A stretch of 64,000 nt of DNA from Actinomadura xylanilytica (lineage in GTDB: Bacteria > Actinomycetota > Actinomycetes > Streptosporangiales > Streptosporangiaceae). Every line of letters starts with the position of its first letter. The first letter of the stretch is position 1. The stretch covers positions 186,001 through 250,000 of the forward strand of contig NZ_JASNWE010000001.1 of NCBI RefSeq assembly GCF_030283145.1, read 5' to 3'. Positions 51,056 to 59,930 of this stretch are shown here, one piece after another. A program made the position numbers and the translations under genes. The notes under the pieces were generated by a model, which saw nothing but the letters and a program-made list of their open reading frames with translations, made no database searches and was not told the DNA's origin.

Positions 51056-51436
51056 ATGTTGCAGGTTCTGTACAGCGGGGAAACCAGGGAGCTTGAGCTC
51101 TCCGGGACGCGTCGAGGGCTCCTGGCGTTCGGGCAGCTGCTGCGGGGGAAGGCTGGAAGCTGTGATCTCTCGGAGAACCGGCACCCCTCTCCCTACGAAA
51201 GGTCGCTGTCCGAGATCGCGTTCCGGGAGGATCCGGAGCGCGACACCGCTTCGATCGTCACGGAGGACAGGATCCTGAGGATCCAGGGAGGGCGGGAAGC
51301 TCTCAACCTCCTCGCCGACAACATCGAAGACTTCGCCTCCGAGGCAGATGCAAGCGATCATTGCCACGTCGACTCCCCGACCTGCGACCACATCGCGCCA
51401 GAGTCGGCCCCTCTGGTGATTGCGTTCATGAGGTGA
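51056..51436 (+). CDS. Hypothetical protein, possibly Imm32-like
   Basis: A 126-residue protein from about ATG 51056. LQVLYSGETRELELSGTRRG then LLAFGQLLRG recalls the start of small immunity-like proteins (Imm32), with an acidic second half and DHCHVDSPTCDHIAPES before the end. The family match is by pattern only. It is the one intact-looking gene in the decayed stretch between the two att copies. Confidence 0.5.
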   Translation: MLQVLYSGETRELELSGTRRGLLAFGQLLRGKAGSCDLSENRHPSPYERSLSEIAFREDPERDTASIVTEDRILRIQGGREALNLLADNIEDFASEADASDHCHVDSPTCDHIAPESAPLVIAFMR

Positions 51437-51499
51437 GCGGAGAGCTCTCGGCTGCACGGCGGTCACAGGCCTCAGTGCGAGAGAGTGATCGTGGGCCTG

Positions 51500-51998
51500 G
51501 TCTGGTTGCCGGTCGGCCTCGGGTGAGGCGGCGGACCATGATGCCGATCATCGCCCAGCGGATCATCGTCTCCGAGTGGGCGGGGCTGGTCTCATAGTCC
51601 CTGGCGAGGCGCCGGTGGGCGGTAAGTCACGAGAAGGTGCGCTCCACCGCCCACCGCTTGGGCAGGACCTGGAAGCCGCGCTGGTCAGGATCCTTGCGGA
51701 CGATCTCCAGCTCACGGCCGAGGATCTGGGCGGTCCAGTCGACCAGACGGCCGGCGAAGCCCTGGTCGGCCCAGACCTTCCGGACCCCGGGGTGGTCGAG
51801 CCTGGTCCACAGCAACGGCCGCTTCGCGCCGTCGCGGTCCTGGATGCTCGCCGCGACGACGTGGACGGCCAAGAGCAGGCCGAGGGTGTCGGTGACCATG
51901 AACCTCTTGCGGCCCTTCACCTTCTTACCCGCGTCGAAGCCCCTGGTGGCAGCGGGGACGGTATCGGCGGTGCGGACGGACTGCGAGTCGATCAAACC
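51500..51998 (-). pseudogene. IS5-family transposase remnant with a nonsense codon
   Basis: The minus frame from 51995 reads MIDSQSVRTADTVPAATRGF, HVVAASIQDRDGAKRPLLW, VWADQGFAGRLVDWTAQ and KRWAVERTFS, then TGA in place of the Trp codon, and continues LTAHRRLARDYETSPAHSET. The 5' third is missing. It is thus truncated and broken. Confidence 0.8.
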
Positions 51999-52012
51999 CG
52001 CGCTGGGCTCCG

Positions 52013-52303
52013 CGTCGCGACCGTCAGCTTTACGGCGCCCTCAGCGAACTGGGCTATCCGCAGGTCTCGGCTCGTGAGCAGATCATCCCGAGCCGCGTGC
52101 CCACTGACGCGAAGGCGAACGCGCTGGAGATCGGCCCTGAGCGGACCGTCATCGAGATCACGCACGTGGGCGTGACAGCCGAAGGACGGGCGGTCAAGGT
52201 GACCATCGCCGTTGCCCCCGTCCACTACCTGACTGCCGGGTACGAGCTCCGCTCACCTGACACCCGGAGGTCGCAAACCGATGATCACGCGTCGCGTTGA
52301 GGA
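52013..52303 (+). pseudogene. C-terminal (UTRA) fragment of a GntR-family regulator
   Basis: The frame reads RQLYGALSELGYPQVSAREQ, SRVPTDAKANALEIGPERT and VAPVHYLTAGYELRSP, the effector-binding half of GntR/UTRA regulators found on actinomycete elements. The DNA-binding half is missing; the transposase remnant abuts it at about 52.0 kb. Confidence 0.65.
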
Positions 52304-52490
52304 GCGCGCCCGGACGCCCGCCGCGATGGCCGAGCTGCCCGCGTTCGTGTACGAACTAATCTCGCTGCACGACTCCAGAGGGATCGTATGCCTAGAAATA
52401 TTCCAAAAGGCTTATAAAGAGTACTGCAAACTAAGCGAACGCGATGATGTGCTCCGCCGACGCCTCCAGGCATTCCGGGCAGAACTTTAG
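52281..52490 (+). CDS. Small hypothetical protein
   Basis: A 69-residue protein beginning inside the end of the GntR fragment. The text LPAFVYELISLHDSRGIVCL then FQKAYKEYCKLSERDDVLRR is helical and hydrophilic. Local GC is lower than around it. No family recognised; it may be a decayed gene. Confidence 0.4.
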   Translation: MITRRVEERARTPAAMAELPAFVYELISLHDSRGIVCLEIFQKAYKEYCKLSERDDVLRRRLQAFRAEL

Positions 52491-52544
52491 GCAAAACATG
52501 TGCGAAAGGCGTCAACTCCCCCACGCGACCTAGCTCTCAACACC

Positions 52545-52888
52545 TTCGCAGGCGCATCCGTTACCACTACCGCGGCAATGCCTACGGATCCACACTCCGG
52601 CTCTCGCTCGGATGCCTGCTGGGGCTGGAACTGCGGCGAGTCGGAAGCGGTACGCGACTAACCTTCGCCCAGATGGGAGAAGCCACTCTCACGGAGTGGA
52701 TGCACGAACACGCCCAGGTCTGCTGGATCAAGCACCCCGAGCCATAAACAGTCGAGTCAGCACAGATGACACAGCTGAACCTGCCGCTGAATCTCGACCA
52801 GAACCGTCACAACGCCTTCCATACTCAGCTCGCGGCGCTGCGTGCTGAAGTACGCCAGCGAGCACGCGGGTTGCCCATCACCAGGTGA
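52545..52888 (+). pseudogene. GIY-YIG nuclease-family gene, C-terminal part with a stop codon
   Basis: The frame reads RRRIRYHYRGNAYGSTLRLS, GLELRRVGSGTRLTF, TEWMHEHAQVCWIKHPEP, then TAA at about 52745, and continues TVESAQMTQLNLPLNLDQNR to RARGLPITR. This is the C-terminal half of the actinobacterial GIY-YIG proteins; the nuclease motif itself is gone and a Trp codon is replaced by a stop. Confidence 0.65.
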
Positions 52889-53153
52889 GAGGCCCGACTA
52901 AGCCCGCTCGCCGATCATGGCTACGGCACCCCGCCCCCAAGTTAGTCCGAGACCGTTCACCTTGATCACCTCCAGGCTCTCTCCCTTCGGCGAGGCGACA
53001 CCAGCAGGCGAAGCGCCCCCAGCAAGGGATTAGCCTCTTGTGGTCAGAGTACAACCTTGCACGCCAGGGACAGTGTCGATCCTGCCCTACGCCGTGATAG
53101 GCACCTAGTGAATCATCTAAGGACTCAGCTAGCAGGGACACCGGGAGCGGCGA

Positions 53154-53852
53154 ATGTCGCACAATGTGCGCCCACATTTCCGAGACGGGAAATGGGTTAG
53201 GGGCTACCGAAGAAGGAACCCAGGCCGGCAATCAAACGTCCCCGGGCCAGGCGATGGCGACGACATCGTATTGCGCCTTGCTATTATCATCGTCGCACTG
53301 GTCGTGGCAGTCCCAAGTTTGGGCTTCACAGTCAAGTATCTATCGTCGAAATCAACAAAAGGGTCCCAGGCTCAGACACCCACCAATGCACTATCAGTAG
53401 CGGCTAGGAATAACTTCAATCGAGCCGAAGCCGCATTGACAACACACCACCTCAGGACGAAACTCTCAGTGCGATTCGACAGTGACTGCGCGAGACATTC
53501 AGAAGGTGAGATGCATGAATACTTCCGATCCAACCCATGCAAGTACCTGGCACGGGCATACATGCAAATCGGAGAAGGAGGTCAAAATCTGGCACTCGCG
53601 GCACTCTCGTGGGTGGAAATGCCTAATGTCGATTTGGCTTCCAACTTGAACCATCTTGTCGACGTAGATGTCGGCAATATAATCGAGCTTTCGCGCGAGA
53701 CAAAGAAATTCGAAAAAATAATCTATGACGAACGCACCTATATATCTGGAATCAAGGGCACCTTCGTCTGGAGCGTTGAAGTGAAACCCGTTTTTCAAAC
53801 AGTATCCGACTCTCTGATTAATCAGATCATCACAGATACTAGACAATCTTAG
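53154..53852 (+). CDS. Hypothetical membrane-anchored protein of low GC
   Basis: A 232-residue protein with a basic start, one membrane helix (LAIIIVALVVAVPSLGFTV, about residues 41-60) and an external or cytoplasmic helical domain with two Cys (DSDCARHSEG, RSNPCKYLARAYM). Its codon use is clearly more AT-rich than its neighbours, with many ATA, AAA and TTA-type codons, which suggests transfer from a lower-GC source. No family recognised. No gene is seen in 52.89-53.15 or 53.86-54.11 kb. Confidence 0.55.
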   Translation: MSHNVRPHFRDGKWVRGYRRRNPGRQSNVPGPGDGDDIVLRLAIIIVALVVAVPSLGFTVKYLSSKSTKGSQAQTPTNALSVAARNNFNRAEAALTTHHLRTKLSVRFDSDCARHSEGEMHEYFRSNPCKYLARAYMQIGEGGQNLALAALSWVEMPNVDLASNLNHLVDVDVGNIIELSRETKKFEKIIYDERTYISGIKGTFVWSVEVKPVFQTVSDSLINQIITDTRQS

Positions 53853-54118
53853 CGGTCAATAATTCGGCCCGCACGCGCAGCTGGCTCGCAGGCCGGAATT
53901 TGAGGCCTGGCTCGAAGCTAGCCGATGCAGGCAGGCGGGTATCGCCCGTCTGCCACATCCAGGCTACGGGCGCGCCCCAACGCAAATCGAACCGTCCACC
54001 TTGAGGACCACACGGGGACCACACGCGATGCGTCGCGGCGAACACAACCCTGGTCACAGCACTTCACACACACGTTCGAGAGTTGCTTTGAGGTGCACAT
54101 ACCATTTCCCCCGCAGTC

Positions 54119-54178
54119 CTGGGGGCCAAGGGGGCGTGGGTTCAAATCCCGCCGTCCCGACCGGGTAAGCGCAGGTCA
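54119..54178 (+). other. Attachment core: 3' part of tRNA-Pro (att copy 2)
   Basis: A second copy of the 60-base core at 50634-50693, with two differences (T8C and T16G); 44 bases from 54135 are identical. It again lacks the 5' half of the tRNA. On its right side lie a terminator and two GTTAGT repeats, the mirror arrangement of copy 1, so it looks like the left boundary of another element. Confidence 0.85.
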
Positions 54179-54212
54179 AAGGCCAATTCTCCATCACGGG
54201 GAGCTGGCCTTT
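54178..54212 (+). terminator. Hairpin after att copy 2
   Basis: AAAGGCCA (54178-54185) pairs with TGGCCTTT (54205-54212), with further pairing inside (CTCC with GGAG). It replaces the different terminator behind copy 1. Confidence 0.6.
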
Positions 54213-54221
54213 CGCTTGTTC

Positions 54222-54240
54222 GTTAGTCGTTCGTTAGTGG
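54222..54240. repeat. Two GTTAGT direct repeats beside att copy 2
   Basis: GTTAGTCG (54222-54229) and GTTAGTGG (54233-54240) have the same 11-base period as the pair at 50496. They are possible integrase arm sites. I see no gene from here to 54.69 kb. Confidence 0.5.
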
Positions 54241-54688
54241 ACGAACCCCCGCCACCCGGCCGCCAGAAGGTTCACACCGGACGCCACGACATCGACAGGC
54301 CCAAGATCCACCCGCCATGTGTTCCAGCTCCCAGGACCGGGCACCCCGCTACGCGCCCCACCGAATCACGCCACGCCACCACCAACCGGCCACTTTCAAC
54401 ACAAGCCAGCACAACCGCCGATCCCGGCGCTCACAGCCCCCAATGCTGACTTGCCCCTCAGCCAGAGCCACACGCTCAACTGCGCTCACCCCACAGGGAC
54501 CCGGGTCCAAAGCGCCGCCACCTCGCCCGTCCAGAGCAAGCCGGACAACGCCCGATCAGCGTCAGCAGCCAACATTGCTGTTGTCGCAGGCGATCAGCGC
54601 GGGGGCGATGACGAGACCACATGCACGACGCAGAGCTTCTCGAAGCCATCCAGGGCGCGCGAAAACGTACGCAAGGATGGCGGCCGTC

Positions 54689-54717
54689 GAGGGGCCGTGC
54701 GTGGCACACGGCCCCTC
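54689..54717. terminator. Hairpin after the HTH pseudogene
   Basis: GAGGGGCCGTG (54689-54699) pairs perfectly with CACGGCCCCTC (54707-54717). It stands where the intact HTH gene at 36637 has its hairpin, so the two regions share ancestry. Confidence 0.6.
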
Positions 54718-54742
54718 TCGGTGACATGGCCTGCCCAGGTGC

Positions 54743-54954
54743 TCAGGAGATCTGGCTACGCACCTGGTTCGCCTCGAGCAGGTTCAGAAGTCCGGCTGTT
54801 GGAACGCGATAGACGGTGCCGATTCGGATGACACGGCAGGGAAATTTGTTTCGCTTGGCGAGGTCGTAGGCGCATGTTCGGGAGAGGCCCAGTGCTCTGG
54901 CCGCCGTCATGATGCTGACGACGGTGGGAGTTCGGCGAGATCGGTGTACTTCAT
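54743..54954 (-). pseudogene. Frameshifted copy of the Xis-like HTH gene
   Basis: From ATG 54954 the frame starts MKYTDLAELP like the intact gene at 36637 (MKYTNLAELP), but one C is missing from the following C run, and the homology goes on in the next frame: TVVSIMTAARALGLSRTCAY, FPCRVIRIGTVYRVPTAGLL. One base lost from a run of four C bases explains it. A protein from another start is possible but unlikely. Confidence 0.75.
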
Positions 54955-55219
54955 GGTTGCACGATCGTGTCTCCAGACTTATGGGCGGCGAGAAGCTGGC
55001 GAGTTCAAGCTGGATGTGGAACTCGAGATCAGGCTGCCGTCGATCGCGGGCGCCACTGACGCCCGCGACTGAGCTCACGACAATTCCACGTGATCGCCGT
55101 CCGCCTTCAACGTGATCCTCCGTAGTCGCAGTTCGTCCGACCGCACCGAGCCGCGGTGCTCATTCCGGAAGGCTGTGCCCGGAGCGCGGGGTGCTCGTGG
55201 TCGTGCGTCGGGACGTGGG

Positions 55220-55990
55220 TCAGGTGAAGGCGCCGGCGGCGGTGATGGGGGCCAGGATCAGGATGGTCCAGGCGAACCAGCGCCGCACCCGGTCGGCGTC
55301 CAGTCGTCCGGCGAGCTTGCCTGCGGCCAGGGAGGCGAGCAGCGCCGCGCCGGCGAAGGCGAGCATGATCGTCCAGTCCAACTCCGCGGCGGTGCCGGCA
55401 TGCCCAGCGAAGGCGGCGATGGAGTTGATGACGATGATGACCAGGGAGGTGGCGACCGCTTCGGCGGCGGGCAGGCCCAGGAGCAGGGTGAGGGCGGGGA
55501 CGACGGCGAAGCCGCCGCCGACGCCCAGCAGTCCGGTCAGCAGTCCGATACCGGCTCCGGTGGCCAGGGCGCGGGGCAGGCAGCGGCGGCGGTTGACACG
55601 GCCGCCGGTGGCCCGGCAGGCGCCGCCGGTGCTCTCGCCGCCGCGAAGCATCCGCATGGCGATGACGATCATGACCAGTGCGAAGGCCGGAAGCAGTAGC
55701 CGGTCGGGTAGGCCGCGGCCCACTGCCGCACCGGCCAGTGCCGCCGGCACGCCACCGGTGGCGAAGACCACGGTGACGGGCCAGCGCACCTGTCCTTTTC
55801 CGAGCCGTGGGACCAGGGCGCCGAGGCTGGAGACGGTGACCACAACCAGCGCGGTAGGAATGGCCACCGTCATCGGCTGCCCGGCCCCGTAGACCAGCAC
55901 CGGTACGGCCAGGACCGATCCGCCGGCGCCCAGCAGGCCCAGGGTGGCACCGACGATGAGCGCGCCCGCGAGCACCAGGGCGAGGGTCAT
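55220..55990 (-). CDS. TauE/SafE-family sulfite/organosulfur exporter
   Basis: A 256-residue protein with seven to eight membrane helices in two repeats, each starting with the family signature: LIVGATLGLLGAGGSVLAVP near the N terminus and GIGLLTGLLGVGGGFAVVPA near residue 155. It moves sulfite or related anions across the membrane. It overlaps the rhodanese gene by four bases and is the last gene of the sulfur operon. Confidence 0.92.
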   Translation of the reverse strand: MTLALVLAGALIVGATLGLLGAGGSVLAVPVLVYGAGQPMTVAIPTALVVVTVSSLGALVPRLGKGQVRWPVTVVFATGGVPAALAGAAVGRGLPDRLLLPAFALVMIVIAMRMLRGGESTGGACRATGGRVNRRRCLPRALATGAGIGLLTGLLGVGGGFAVVPALTLLLGLPAAEAVATSLVIIVINSIAAFAGHAGTAAELDWTIMLAFAGAALLASLAAGKLAGRLDADRVRRWFAWTILILAPITAAGAFT

Positions 55991-56595
55991 GCCCGCTCCT
56001 GGCTCTCACCGCCGGTACCGCGGGAGCGGAGCTTGGCCAGGGAGTGGTCGAGGTCGAAGCGCGGGCCGCGGTTGTAGGGGAGTTTGGCCAGTGCCATGCC
56101 CATGGCACAGGTGTCGGTGACGGCGGCGAAGGCCAGCCCGGCGCCGATCGCACCGGCCAGGAAACGGGCCCGTGGCCAGCGGAGGCTGGCGGCGATGGAG
56201 GACGCGACGATGCCGCCGGCGACCAGGCGGACCTGGCGCTCAAGTCCCCACCGCGGCCTGCCGTCGAGGCGGGTGGTGGGGCCGGCCGCGGCGGTCCAGG
56301 CGTTCATTCCGCCGGCCAGGATCTGCGCCTGGTCCAGTCCGGCGCCGGTGAGGACGCCGTATGCGCGGGTGGCGCGGCCGCCGGTCTGGCACACCAGCAG
56401 GATCGGGCCGGCCGCGGCAGCGGTGATGCGCTGCGGGTGGGTCTCGATCTGGTCCAGGGACAGGTTGAGGGCGCCGGGGATGTGAACGGCGGCGTATTCG
56501 GCGGGGGTGCGGACGTCCACGACCTGAATGGCGGGGTCGCCGTGCAGGAGGGCCTGTGCGGCGGATACATCGAGGTTGGGAGTGGAGGTCATCAA
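55987..56595 (-). CDS. Rhodanese with C-terminal DUF2892 membrane domain
   Basis: A 202-residue protein (ATG 56595 or 56592). The rhodanese domain has VVDVRTPAEYAAVHIPGALN and the active loop LLVCQTGGRATRAY with its Cys near residue 69. The rest is two hydrophobic helices (VRLVAGGIVASSIAASL, ARFLAGAIGAGLAFAAV) of the DUF2892 type, as in YgaP. It carries sulfane sulfur at the membrane, probably handing it on in the persulfide pathway. Confidence 0.9.
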   Translation of the reverse strand: MMTSTPNLDVSAAQALLHGDPAIQVVDVRTPAEYAAVHIPGALNLSLDQIETHPQRITAAAAGPILLVCQTGGRATRAYGVLTGAGLDQAQILAGGMNAWTAAAGPTTRLDGRPRWGLERQVRLVAGGIVASSIAASLRWPRARFLAGAIGAGLAFAAVTDTCAMGMALAKLPYNRGPRFDLDHSLAKLRSRGTGGESQERA

Positions 56596-56638
56596 AGGGG
56601 TCCTTCGCGTGAGAGGTGGTCAAGATTCAAGATTTTGG

Positions 56639-58009
56639 TCAGGTGGCTGCCGCGGTGGACCGCAGGTCGGCCACGCCGGCGCCGGTCAGCACGATCGGCC
56701 TGTAGCCGGCTCGCAGCAGCAGGCTGGCGGCGATGGCGGCGCGGCGGCCCGAACCGCAGGCCACCAGCACGGGCCGGGCGGGGTCGAGTCCGGCGGGAAT
56801 GCCGTTGGTGACCAGGTCGGGCAGGAAGCGGTGGACCGCGCCGGGGTAGGGGGTGGCGCGCTGCTCGCTGGGCATCCGCACATCCAGTAGTTGGGCGGCG
56901 GGCTCGGCGAGCCGGGCGGCGAACTCGGACAGTTCCAGCAGTTCGAACCCCTTGGTCGCGGCCGGCCCGGGATCGTTGATGACGCCCTGGACGCTGTCGA
57001 TGCCGATCTGGGCGAGCTGGGTGACCGCCTGGCGTACCTGCGCACCGGGCGCGGTCTCATCTGCCTCGCCCTCGGTGTCAGCGCCGGTCCCGGCGACGAG
57101 GATGATCGGTGCCTGATAGGGCAGCAGCCAGCCCGCCCAGCTGCCGAAGTCGTCGGCCAGCTCGATACCGAGCGAGCCGGGCAGCATCCCGGCGGCCTGC
57201 TCGGCCCGGGGGCGGATGTCGACCAGGTGCGCGCCATCGGGCGCCTGGCCGGGGCCGATCAGCGGTGGGGCGGCGGCGGGCTGGGGCGGTGCGCCCAGGG
57301 TGTTGGCCGGTCCCATGTGCTGGTAGAAGGCGGGGATCGGCATCGGCTCGGCCAGCAGCCGGTCGGCGAACTGTTCGGCGTCGTCTATGGCCAGCAGCGG
57401 ATTGCCGGTGTTCTCGGCGGCGATGGTGGAGGTGTAGCGTCCCGCGCCGCTGGAGGTGCAGAACGACCCCTGGCCATGGGTGGGCAGCAGCTCCACATGA
57501 CCGGGGAGCCCGGCCAGGCGGCGCAGTGAGCGGTGCTGGTGCCGGGCCAGAGTACGGGCGCGTTCGGGCCCGAGCAGGTCGGGCCGCCCGGCTGAGGACA
57601 CCAGCAGGCTGCCGCCGGAGAACACCGCGGCCGGCTCGCCCTCGATCAGCACCAGGTAGGAGGTGTGCTCGGGCGTGTGGCCGGGGGTGTGGATCGGGCG
57701 CAGCGACAGTCCTCGCCCGCCGGAGATGTCCTCCAGGTGGAAGGCCGGGGTGTGCCGGTAGGCGGGGGCCGCGGCGGCGGGCAGCACGAGCTCGGCGCCG
57801 CTGCGCAGCGCGGCCTGCGGGCCACCGGAGACGTAGTCGTTGTGCAGGTGGGTCTCGGCCACGAACCGCAGCTCGACATCGCGCTGGGCCGCGGCCTCCA
57901 GGAACCGGTCGATGTCGCGCTGCGGGTCGACCAGCACCCCCTGCCCCTGGTGGATCAGCAGGTAGCTCTGGTCCCCCAGCCCTGGGGTCCGGAACGAAAC
58001 GATCTCCAT
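56639..58009 (-). CDS. Persulfide dioxygenase-like MBL protein with two rhodanese domains
   Basis: A 456-residue protein. The metallo-beta-lactamase domain (1-230) has FVAETHLHNDYVSGG and HTPGHTPEHTSYLV, the iron ligands of ETHE1-type persulfide dioxygenases. A first rhodanese-like domain (about 250-345) lacks a Cys in its loop (ILVAGTG) and is inactive as sulfurtransferase; the second (about 365-456) has VLVACGSGRRAAIAASLLL with the Cys. The enzyme oxidises persulfide to sulfite, which the TauE protein could export. A CstR-type operator lies 17 bases upstream. Confidence 0.9.
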   Translation of the reverse strand: MEIVSFRTPGLGDQSYLLIHQGQGVLVDPQRDIDRFLEAAAQRDVELRFVAETHLHNDYVSGGPQAALRSGAELVLPAAAAPAYRHTPAFHLEDISGGRGLSLRPIHTPGHTPEHTSYLVLIEGEPAAVFSGGSLLVSSAGRPDLLGPERARTLARHQHRSLRRLAGLPGHVELLPTHGQGSFCTSSGAGRYTSTIAAENTGNPLLAIDDAEQFADRLLAEPMPIPAFYQHMGPANTLGAPPQPAAAPPLIGPGQAPDGAHLVDIRPRAEQAAGMLPGSLGIELADDFGSWAGWLLPYQAPIILVAGTGADTEGEADETAPGAQVRQAVTQLAQIGIDSVQGVINDPGPAATKGFELLELSEFAARLAEPAAQLLDVRMPSEQRATPYPGAVHRFLPDLVTNGIPAGLDPARPVLVACGSGRRAAIAASLLLRAGYRPIVLTGAGVADLRSTAAAT

Positions 58010-58025
58010 GATTCACCTTTCCTCA

Positions 58026-58041
58026 ATACCCGGGGGGGTAT
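58026..58041. promoter_or_regulatory. CsoR/CstR-type operator before the persulfide operon
   Basis: ATACCCGGGGGGGTAT has six-base inverted arms ATACCC/GGGTAT around four G bases. It resembles the site before the repressor gene at 58461 and the known CsoR/CstR type of operator. Confidence 0.75.
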
Positions 58042-58168
58042 GTGCCGGTCATGGCTCCGCCCTGGCCGGTAGCCCCGGCAGGGCTTGGCGGTGGCGGAGG
58101 TGTCAGATCAGGTGTGAGCGCCGGGACCGGGCCCTCGGACCCGCCCCGGAAGGGTCACGACCGCGAGG

Positions 58169-58450
<282 letters not shown>

Positions 58451-58460
58451 TCACCCACAA

Positions 58461-58478
58461 CATACCCCCTGGGGTATG
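58461..58478. promoter_or_regulatory. CsoR/CstR operator before the repressor gene
   Basis: CATACCCCCTGGGGTATG has perfect eight-base arms around CT. It lies 22 bases upstream of the repressor start, so the repressor controls itself. Confidence 0.85.
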
Positions 58479-58724
58479 TGACCAGGCAAATTGATGTGTC
58501 TGGTCACACATCACCCACCACCGCGCAGCGGGTCCACTCCGGCGGTGACTTCCGGGGGCACCGAGGCGGAGGTCACCTCCCTGTCGGCACCCCGGCACCC
58601 CGGCACCCACCATGGACATCCGCCCCCTCTTATCAAGCAGGGCGAGACAGGACGATCGACACGGTCGACGACGATCCTCGCGGACCAGGCCGCCATGACT
58701 GAGCGACAAGATGGCGGGTGACCG

Positions 58725-59317
58725 ATGAGCAGCCAGAGCGAGCGGCCGGCCAGGCCCAAGCGCCGCTCGTTCACCGCGGCCTACAAGGCTGGGGCCAACC
58801 CCAACATCCTGCCCGCCGCCGTTTACACCCTGGCCAAATGCGAATGGATCAGGCATGGGCATCCGCTCTGCCTGATCGGTGACTCGGGCACCGGCAAGTC
58901 CCACCTGCTTATCGCGCTGGGCACCGAGGCCGCCATGGTCGGCTTCCGGGTCAAGTACGTGCTGGCCGCCAAGCTGGTCAACGAACGGGTCGAGGCCGCC
59001 GACGAACCCCAGCTCAACAGACCATCACCCGCTACGGCCGCGTCGACCTGCCCTGCATCGGGGAGCTGGGCTACATGGAGCTCGACAAACGCGGCGCCGA
59101 CCTGCTCTTCCAGGTACTCACCGAACGCGCGGAGAGGGCCAGCGTCGCGATCGCCTCCAACGAGAGCTTCGGCGGCTGGACCAACACCTTTACCGACCCC
59201 CGTCTCTGCGGCGCCATCGTCGACCGTCTCACCTTCAACGCCACGATCATCGACACCGGCAATGATTCTTTCCGGATGGCCCAGACCCGAGCCCGCCAAG
59301 CCACCGAACTCGCCTGA
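58725..59317 (+). pseudogene. IstB-like IS21 helper ATPase, fused and frameshifted
   Basis: The first 20 codons (RPARPKRRSFTAAYKA) look like the start of an IS3-type transposase OrfA. The frame then turns into IstB: LCLIGDSGTGKSHLLIALG (Walker A), GFRVKYVLAAKLVNE. Near 59025 the homology moves to the next frame: LPCIGELGYMELDKRGADLL (Walker B region), SVAIASNESFGGWTNTF and RLTFNATIIDTGNDSFR. The first 90 residues of IstB are missing. Confidence 0.75.
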
Positions 59318-59930
59318 CTGAAGGATCCAAACGATGGCCCCGCTCCTCCGGCCCGACCGACGACCCGGCCGGACGGGTCAGCGCTCCACCAGCGCCCCCG
59401 CGCCCCTCAGCCTCCCGCGCACGTTCCGCGACCGGTAGGCACCAGCGATCCGTCAGGGTGCCGCCCGACCGTCCAAGGTGCCCGCCGGCTGCTCCCCATC
59501 GCGCGAGGGGAGACGCAACAGCTCCAAGCCTTTGGATTCCCCCCACCCGGGCATCCCTACTGGACAGCTGAGACGCTGGCCAGGATGGCGCTTCGGTATC
59601 CGAACTCGACCTCACGCCGTGGGCTACGGCGGATTCTGTTCCGCCGGCGGTTTCCAGTCGGCTGTGCTCTCCCCAGTGTTCGTGGGCCTAGACCAATCCG
59701 ATTCCAGCTCCCGCCGCATCGAACTGGGCGTGCGGTCCTTCCGCACCCAGCTCACCGACGCCGGTCACCGCCGGTATTCGGCTTCTCCCGCCCAGGGCTC
59801 GCCAGGTCTGGGCGGGACGACGATTCCAGACAACTGATACCGCGACCTGGCGGTTCCGGGCACCGCCGGGGTCACAATCGGGCCGTGACGGTACCGGACA
59901 ATGTGATCGATGTGGTTGTGTTCGGCTGTG
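59318..59930. other. Intergenic stretch without a recognised gene
   Basis: No reading frame here shows known motifs or a convincing start. It has a small hairpin CTCCCC...GGGGAG near 59493-59513. The last 100 bases should hold the promoter of the kinase gene. Confidence 0.5.

Noticed and set aside
59493-59513. A lone CRISPR-like unit (CTCCCC...GCGCGA...GGGGAG)
   Set aside because: Only part of the hairpin resembles the repeat, and there is no second copy. Chance or a small terminator is more likely.
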